10,521 nt of DNA, taken from contig LJUE01000046.1 of assembly GCA_001303885.1 (NCBI GenBank), forward strand, positions 1 to 10,521, in the 5' to 3' direction. The translations under genes were made by a program, and so were the position numbers. The notes under the pieces are model-generated. The model was not told the DNA's origin. It did no database searches and worked only from the letters and a program-made list of their open reading frames with translations. Numbering within the stretch: position 1 is the first letter of the stretch; each line of letters opens with the position of its first letter. The DNA is from Planctomycetes bacterium SM23_32 (lineage in GTDB: Bacteria; Planctomycetota; Brocadiia; SM23-32). Positions 7,095-10,521 of the stretch are shown here, piece by piece.

Positions 7095-8763
7095 CGCCTG
7101 GCGCTGGAGCATACGCCGCCTGCCGGAGGCCATGCTCGTGCTGCTGGTGCTGGCGCTGCTGCCGGGGCTGGTGCTGGTGGTTCTGGAGGTCCGGGCAGTG
7201 GCTGCCAGGTTCATCAGCGGGCCTTCGACCTTGTGGCGGGCAACGGTCCAGGACCCGTGGCCGGCTGCCGGGTTCCTCGTCTGCCTTGTGGGAGTGGGGC
7301 TGGCTACGTTCCTGCTGTGGCGCAATTGGCCGTTCGTTTGGGCGACGGGACGCAAGCTCATTGTGGAGGCGCTGCACCGCAAGATCGTGCTGGTGCTCCT
7401 GGTCTTCTTTGTCGTGATGATGCTGCTGCTGCCCTTCGTGCTCAAGACCGAGGGGAGCCAGATGAGCCGGGTGCAGCTAGTGCTGCTCTACTCGCTGGTG
7501 CTGGCGATGGTGCTGCTCTCGCTGGTGGCCATCTTCCTGTCGGCTGCCAGCATCTGCTCGGAGATAGAGAGCAAGCAGGTCCACATCACCGACACCAAGC
7601 CCATGCGGCGGTGGCAGTTCCTGCTGGGCAAGTGGTTCGGCACGGTGGTGCTGTGCAGCTCCGTCATGTTCGTCATGACGGCGGCGGTCGGGGGCGTGGT
7701 GCTCTACCTGGCCCGCCCTCCCAAGGTGGCCCATCTGCAGCCTCGGGAGGCGGCGGCCATCCTTGACAACCACCGACGGCTCTGGGAACAGGTGCTGGTG
7801 GCTCGCCGCGAATTCCTCCCCGTCCTGCCGCCCGACCTGGACGCGAAGGTCGCCCGGGAGATCGAGGAGCAACAGGAGACCGGCACGTGGCCCAAGGAGC
7901 CTATGATGCGGCGCCGCAGGACGCGTGACCTGCGCAAGGCGCTCATCGCGGAGAGATGGACCGTGCCGCTGGGCAGGGCGCGTGGGTGGGAGTTCCGGGG
8001 GCTGCGTCCTGACCAGGAGGGCAACCTCCAGGTCCGGTTCAAGGCGTTCAGCACCCGGCCCAACGCGGCGCTCAGAGGGCGATGGCTCGTCCTGCAGAGG
8101 AAGCAGGTGAAGGATGAGGACGGCAAGATGGTGAGCCGGCCCGTCGTCGTGCACGCCGTCCTGGCTCCGCCGGAGGGCTGGTTCAGCCAGGTCCGACGCA
8201 GCATTGACGTGCCGGGCCAGTTCGTGGGCGACGACGGGACACTGCTGCTGAGTTACGAGAACCTGAGCGTCATCGGCGACGCCGTCTTCGATCCCGATAA
8301 CCTGGTTGAGGTGCTCCAGAGCCAGGGCCCGTTCCTGCCCAACTACTACCGTGCCCTGCTCGTGCTCTTCTGCTACGTGGGCCTCCTGTCGGCGCTCGGG
8401 CTGATGGCCGGCTCGTTGTTCTCGTTTCCCGTGGCCAGCCTGACGGTGGTGTTCATCGTCATTGTCGGGTTGGTGGGGCCGTGGTTCGTGTCCTTCCTGA
8501 GCCCCAACTACGAGGTGCCCCTGCCGCTGTGGAGGGACATGCTCAAGAGCGCCTGGCGGGCTTTCTGCCACGCTGTGCTGACGGTGATGCCGCATTTCGG
8601 CAAGTACAACCCCCTTGGCCAGTTGAGCGATGGCATGATGGTGACGTGGCGACTGGTGCTCACGTCCGGAGCCGTCATGCTCTTCGTGAAGGGGGGCCTC
8701 GCCCTTCTGGTCGGGGCGTATTTCTACAGCCGCAGGGAGCTGGCCCGGGTGATCGTGCGATGA
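7075..8763 (+). CDS. ABC-2 type transporter permease with large extracytoplasmic insert
   Basis: Membrane subunit of the ABC exporter, 562 residues. Predicted spans lie near residues 18-40, 64-83, 103-123, 133-160, 188-212, 424-448, 452-475 and 528-551. The segment from SICSEIES through TKPMRRWQFLLGKWFG (about 159-189) is the ABC-2 coupling-loop pattern (E-rich, then (K/R)P-x-x-R-W-x-x-LLGK) expected on the cytoplasmic side. With the N-terminus inside, this topology puts residues 213-422 outside the membrane. That insert starts with a charged helical part (about 222-295) and continues with a strand-rich part (about 300-400: WEFRGL, RFKAFS, GRWLVLQ, GTLLLSYENL). The span-6 region (NYYRALLVLFCYVG, LSFSFPVAS-like) resembles permeases I associate with planctomycetes. 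The ATG at 7075 lies inside the ATPase gene with no good ribosome binding site (nearest GAGGG is about 20 bases upstream), so expression probably depends on coupling. Substrate unknown. Confidence 0.88.
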   Translation: MKTTLLNAWRWSIRRLPEAMLVLLVLALLPGLVLVVLEVRAVAARFISGPSTLWRATVQDPWPAAGFLVCLVGVGLATFLLWRNWPFVWATGRKLIVEALHRKIVLVLLVFFVVMMLLLPFVLKTEGSQMSRVQLVLLYSLVLAMVLLSLVAIFLSAASICSEIESKQVHITDTKPMRRWQFLLGKWFGTVVLCSSVMFVMTAAVGGVVLYLARPPKVAHLQPREAAAILDNHRRLWEQVLVARREFLPVLPPDLDAKVAREIEEQQETGTWPKEPMMRRRRTRDLRKALIAERWTVPLGRARGWEFRGLRPDQEGNLQVRFKAFSTRPNAALRGRWLVLQRKQVKDEDGKMVSRPVVVHAVLAPPEGWFSQVRRSIDVPGQFVGDDGTLLLSYENLSVIGDAVFDPDNLVEVLQSQGPFLPNYYRALLVLFCYVGLLSALGLMAGSLFSFPVASLTVVFIVIVGLVGPWFVSFLSPNYEVPLPLWRDMLKSAWRAFCHAVLTVMPHFGKYNPLGQLSDGMMVTWRLVLTSGAVMLFVKGGLALLVGAYFYSRRELARVIVR

Positions 8764-8767
8764 GGGG
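8762..8767 (+). promoter_or_regulatory. Ribosome binding site for the TPR-like protein gene
   Basis: GAGGGG overlaps the permease stop codon and lies 9 bases before the ATG at 8777. It supports that start and close linkage of this gene to the ABC transporter genes. Confidence 0.65.
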
Positions 8768-8776
8768 CGTGGCCAG

Positions 8777-10521
8777 ATGAGCAGCCGAGCCAAGAGAGCG
8801 TTCTTCCTGACGCTTGCCGTGGCGCTGTTGTTCGCCTCGGGCATGGCGCTTCGGCCCCTCCAGGACATGAGGAGCGAGTACGACCTCAGCAACCAGCCGG
8901 TCGAGGGCCTGTCGCCGCAGCTGGCCCTGGCCACGCAGATGCTGGGGTGGGGGCGCGGCCTCATCATAGACGTGATCTGGATTCGGATGGAGTCGTTGAA
9001 GCAGCACGACCGCTACTTCGAGCTGGTTCAGCTCGCCGATTGGGCCTGCAAGCTGGCGCCGCGCTTCCCCGAGGTGTGGGACATCCAGTCGTGGAACCTG
9101 GCCTACAACGTGAGCTGCCGGCTCTCCTACCTGCCGGACAGATGGACCTGGGTGCACTCGGGCATCGAGTTGCTCAGGGACTACGGCATACCGCTGAACC
9201 CGTTCTCTTCGATGCTCTATGAGCGGCTGGCGTGGACCTACTTCCACAAGATCGGCGAGCAGGACGACCAGGCGCATTTCTTCTACAAGCAGAGGTTCGG
9301 CCTGCTGATGCACGAGGTGCTCGGGGGCGAGGGTGACCGCCAGATACTGGAGGCCTACGCCGCCGCCCCGCGGACGAAGGAGGAGCTGCTGCGCGACCCG
9401 CAAGTGCAGGCCCTGTGGACCGAGTGCAAGGCCCTCGGCTTCGACATCGTGGACGGCTTCTTCGAGTGGTACAAGATCACGCCCTCGGTGCCTGGGCCGG
9501 TCTACCAGGCGCTCAACCGCGTCCCCACGATCGAGCCGCTGAAGCGGATCGCCGTATACGCCCGAGCCAGGCGCCTGCGGGAGGAGTATAAGCTGGACCC
9601 CAGGAAGATGCTGGCGGTCGCCGAGCAGTTCCCCAACGACAAGGGCGAGCCCGCCCCCTTCGACTGGCGCACTCCCTACCCCCACGCCATCTACTGGGCG
9701 GCGGCGGGGCTTGAGAAGCTGGACGAGCTCGAGGACCGCACGTGGCAGAAGTTCGGCAGGTTCAGCATTGTCCCCAAGTTCGCGGACACCGAGAAGGAGC
9801 CCTGGCGCGAGGAGGACAAGCTCTTCGAGTTCCGCCGCATCAACCTGCAACGCGTCATCTACGCCTCGATGCAGAGCCTGGTCGCCCATGGCCGGCTGCT
9901 GTTCGACACCAAGGGCCGTCTCATGCTGGAGGTCGGCACGGACTACCGGTTCGCCGACGCCACGCTGCCGCTTTACAAGCAGACGATGGAGGGCCACGCC
10001 GAACGCTTCCAGTCCGGCATCAGGGACGCCTACAGGAACTTCCTGCGCCGGGGTGTCATCGAGTTCTACCTGATGGGCGACGTGAAGAAGTCCATGGAGT
10101 ACTTCAACATCCTGATCAAGGAATTCCCGAACGAGGCCGCCGGCCTGACCTACGACGAATACCGGAGGTTCAGGATGAAGTGGAACTCCCGGGACATGAC
10201 CACCGGCCAGGCCAGGACGCTCGTGGCCGGGCTGCTGGTGCAGGGCTTCTTCGCCCTCGGCTGCAACGCGGAGGACAAGGCGGCCGTCTTCGAGGCCGAG
10301 GCCAAGGGGCGCGTGGCCGAATGGAACGCCGATGCCGTGCAGAGCCTGCGCGGCACGGTGCGCTATAACAACCTGCGGGAGGCCGTGCTCATTGACATCC
10401 TCACCGGCAGGGCGCGCTTCCCGGAGGACGTCCGCGCCGTCCTGGAGAAACGCCTGACGGAGAGGACCGGCGACGAGGCCATCCAGCGGATACTGCACAA
10501 CGTCAGGGCGGCCCAGCAGGG
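8777..10521 (+). CDS. Membrane-anchored TPR-like protein of unknown function, 3' end outside window
   Basis: A long open frame of 581 codons with no stop, cut by the right edge. Reading from ATG 8777 gives MSSRAKRAFFLTLAV, a basic start followed by one hydrophobic segment (about 8-26), so a signal anchor or signal peptide. The body is probably extracytoplasmic. Residues 60-112 form a helical, Trp-rich block (IDVIWIRMESLKQHDRYFELV, broken here as IDVIWIRMESLKQ and HDRYFELVQLADW, then KLAPRFPEVWDIQSWNLAYNVS) reminiscent of paired TPR helices. WTWVHSGIELLRDYGIPLNP (124-142) and YERLAWTYFHKIG (148-160) continue it. A recognisable TPR-type unit (about 427-455, FYLMGDVKKSMEYFNILIKEFPNE) lies near the end. 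I recall similar uncharacterised proteins in planctomycetes beside ABC-2 genes, but cannot confirm this here. It starts 13 bases after the permease and may be a third component of that exporter. No enzyme motif is seen. The antisense frame here is a codon-bias shadow. Confidence 0.8.
   Translation, partial: MSSRAKRAFFLTLAVALLFASGMALRPLQDMRSEYDLSNQPVEGLSPQLALATQMLGWGRGLIIDVIWIRMESLKQHDRYFELVQLADWACKLAPRFPEVWDIQSWNLAYNVSCRLSYLPDRWTWVHSGIELLRDYGIPLNPFSSMLYERLAWTYFHKIGEQDDQAHFFYKQRFGLLMHEVLGGEGDRQILEAYAAAPRTKEELLRDPQVQALWTECKALGFDIVDGFFEWYKITPSVPGPVYQALNRVPTIEPLKRIAVYARARRLREEYKLDPRKMLAVAEQFPNDKGEPAPFDWRTPYPHAIYWAAAGLEKLDELEDRTWQKFGRFSIVPKFADTEKEPWREEDKLFEFRRINLQRVIYASMQSLVAHGRLLFDTKGRLMLEVGTDYRFADATLPLYKQTMEGHAERFQSGIRDAYRNFLRRGVIEFYLMGDVKKSMEYFNILIKEFPNEAAGLTYDEYRRFRMKWNSRDMTTGQARTLVAGLLVQGFFALGCNAEDKAAVFEAEAKGRVAEWNADAVQSLRGTVRYNNLREAVLIDILTGRARFPEDVRAVLEKRLTERTGDEAIQRILHNVRAAQQ

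Larger units (their letters stand above)
14..10521 (+). other. Probable single operon of seven genes
   Basis: All seven genes share one strand. The junctions are a 1-base overlap, a 1-base overlap, 46 bases, 11 bases, a 20-base overlap and 13 bases. No terminator-like hairpin with a T-run and no convincing promoter is seen between them. The promoter must lie left of the window, and further genes may continue on the right. One transcript is inferred from spacing alone. Confidence 0.65.

Noticed and set aside
7130..7190. GCTGGTG-rich stretch looking like a tandem repeat
   Set aside because: It encodes the Leu/Val-rich first membrane span of the permease, and the unit is not regularly repeated.
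5868..8967. Overlapping antisense open frames opposite the ABC genes
   Set aside because: Both + strand genes have clear ABC transporter motifs, and the antisense products show no known domain.
8675..10498. Long antisense open frame of 607 codons opposite the TPR-like gene
   Set aside because: It is a shadow of the strong GC bias at third codon positions in the + strand gene. The + frame gives a signal anchor, TPR-like helices, a ribosome binding site and operon spacing, while the antisense product is low-complexity Leu/Gly/Arg/His-rich without a recognisable domain.

Overview
The window is a dense, GC-rich bacterial locus with seven genes, all on the + strand. It holds no RNA genes, mobile elements, CRISPR arrays or long non-coding stretches. 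The layout and some protein signatures suggest an uncultivated PVC-type bacterium, most likely a Planctomycetota relative. These signatures are an HflK with four membrane spans, an ABC-2 permease with a large soluble insert, and a TPR-like membrane protein with a Trp-rich N-terminal block. This assignment rests on recalled family resemblance, not on a marker gene, so it is only moderately certain.

Region 1 (14-3854) encodes three consecutive SPFH/band-7 proteins: an HflK-like protein with four predicted membrane spans, an HflC-like protein with one span, and a divergent third SPFH protein with an acidic cytoplasmic tail. The two junctions overlap by one base (TGATG), so translation is probably coupled and made in similar amounts. 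By the positive-inside rule all three SPFH domains should lie outside the cytoplasmic membrane. No FtsH protease, the usual HflKC partner, is visible.

Region 2 (3901-5871) encodes a P1B-type heavy-metal ATPase with a CPC motif and all catalytic motifs. It lacks an N-terminal HMA domain but has a short His-rich tail. Its last membrane span reads HxxSS...NSxRL, which resembles the Mn-linked CtpC subgroup more than standard Cu or Zn/Cd pumps.

Region 3 (5883-10521) encodes an ABC-2 type exporter followed by a companion. The ATPase has a long Glu/Ala/Pro-rich C-terminal tail, and the overlapping permease carries a ~200-residue extracytoplasmic insert. The last gene is a large membrane-anchored TPR-like protein of unknown function that runs off the right edge.

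The largest gap between genes is 46 bases, so the seven genes look like one transcription unit, possibly with internal re-initiation at the metal pump. A working hypothesis is a membrane-organising SPFH scaffold co-expressed with a metal exporter and an ABC-2 export system. The physical link is visible; a functional link is inference.
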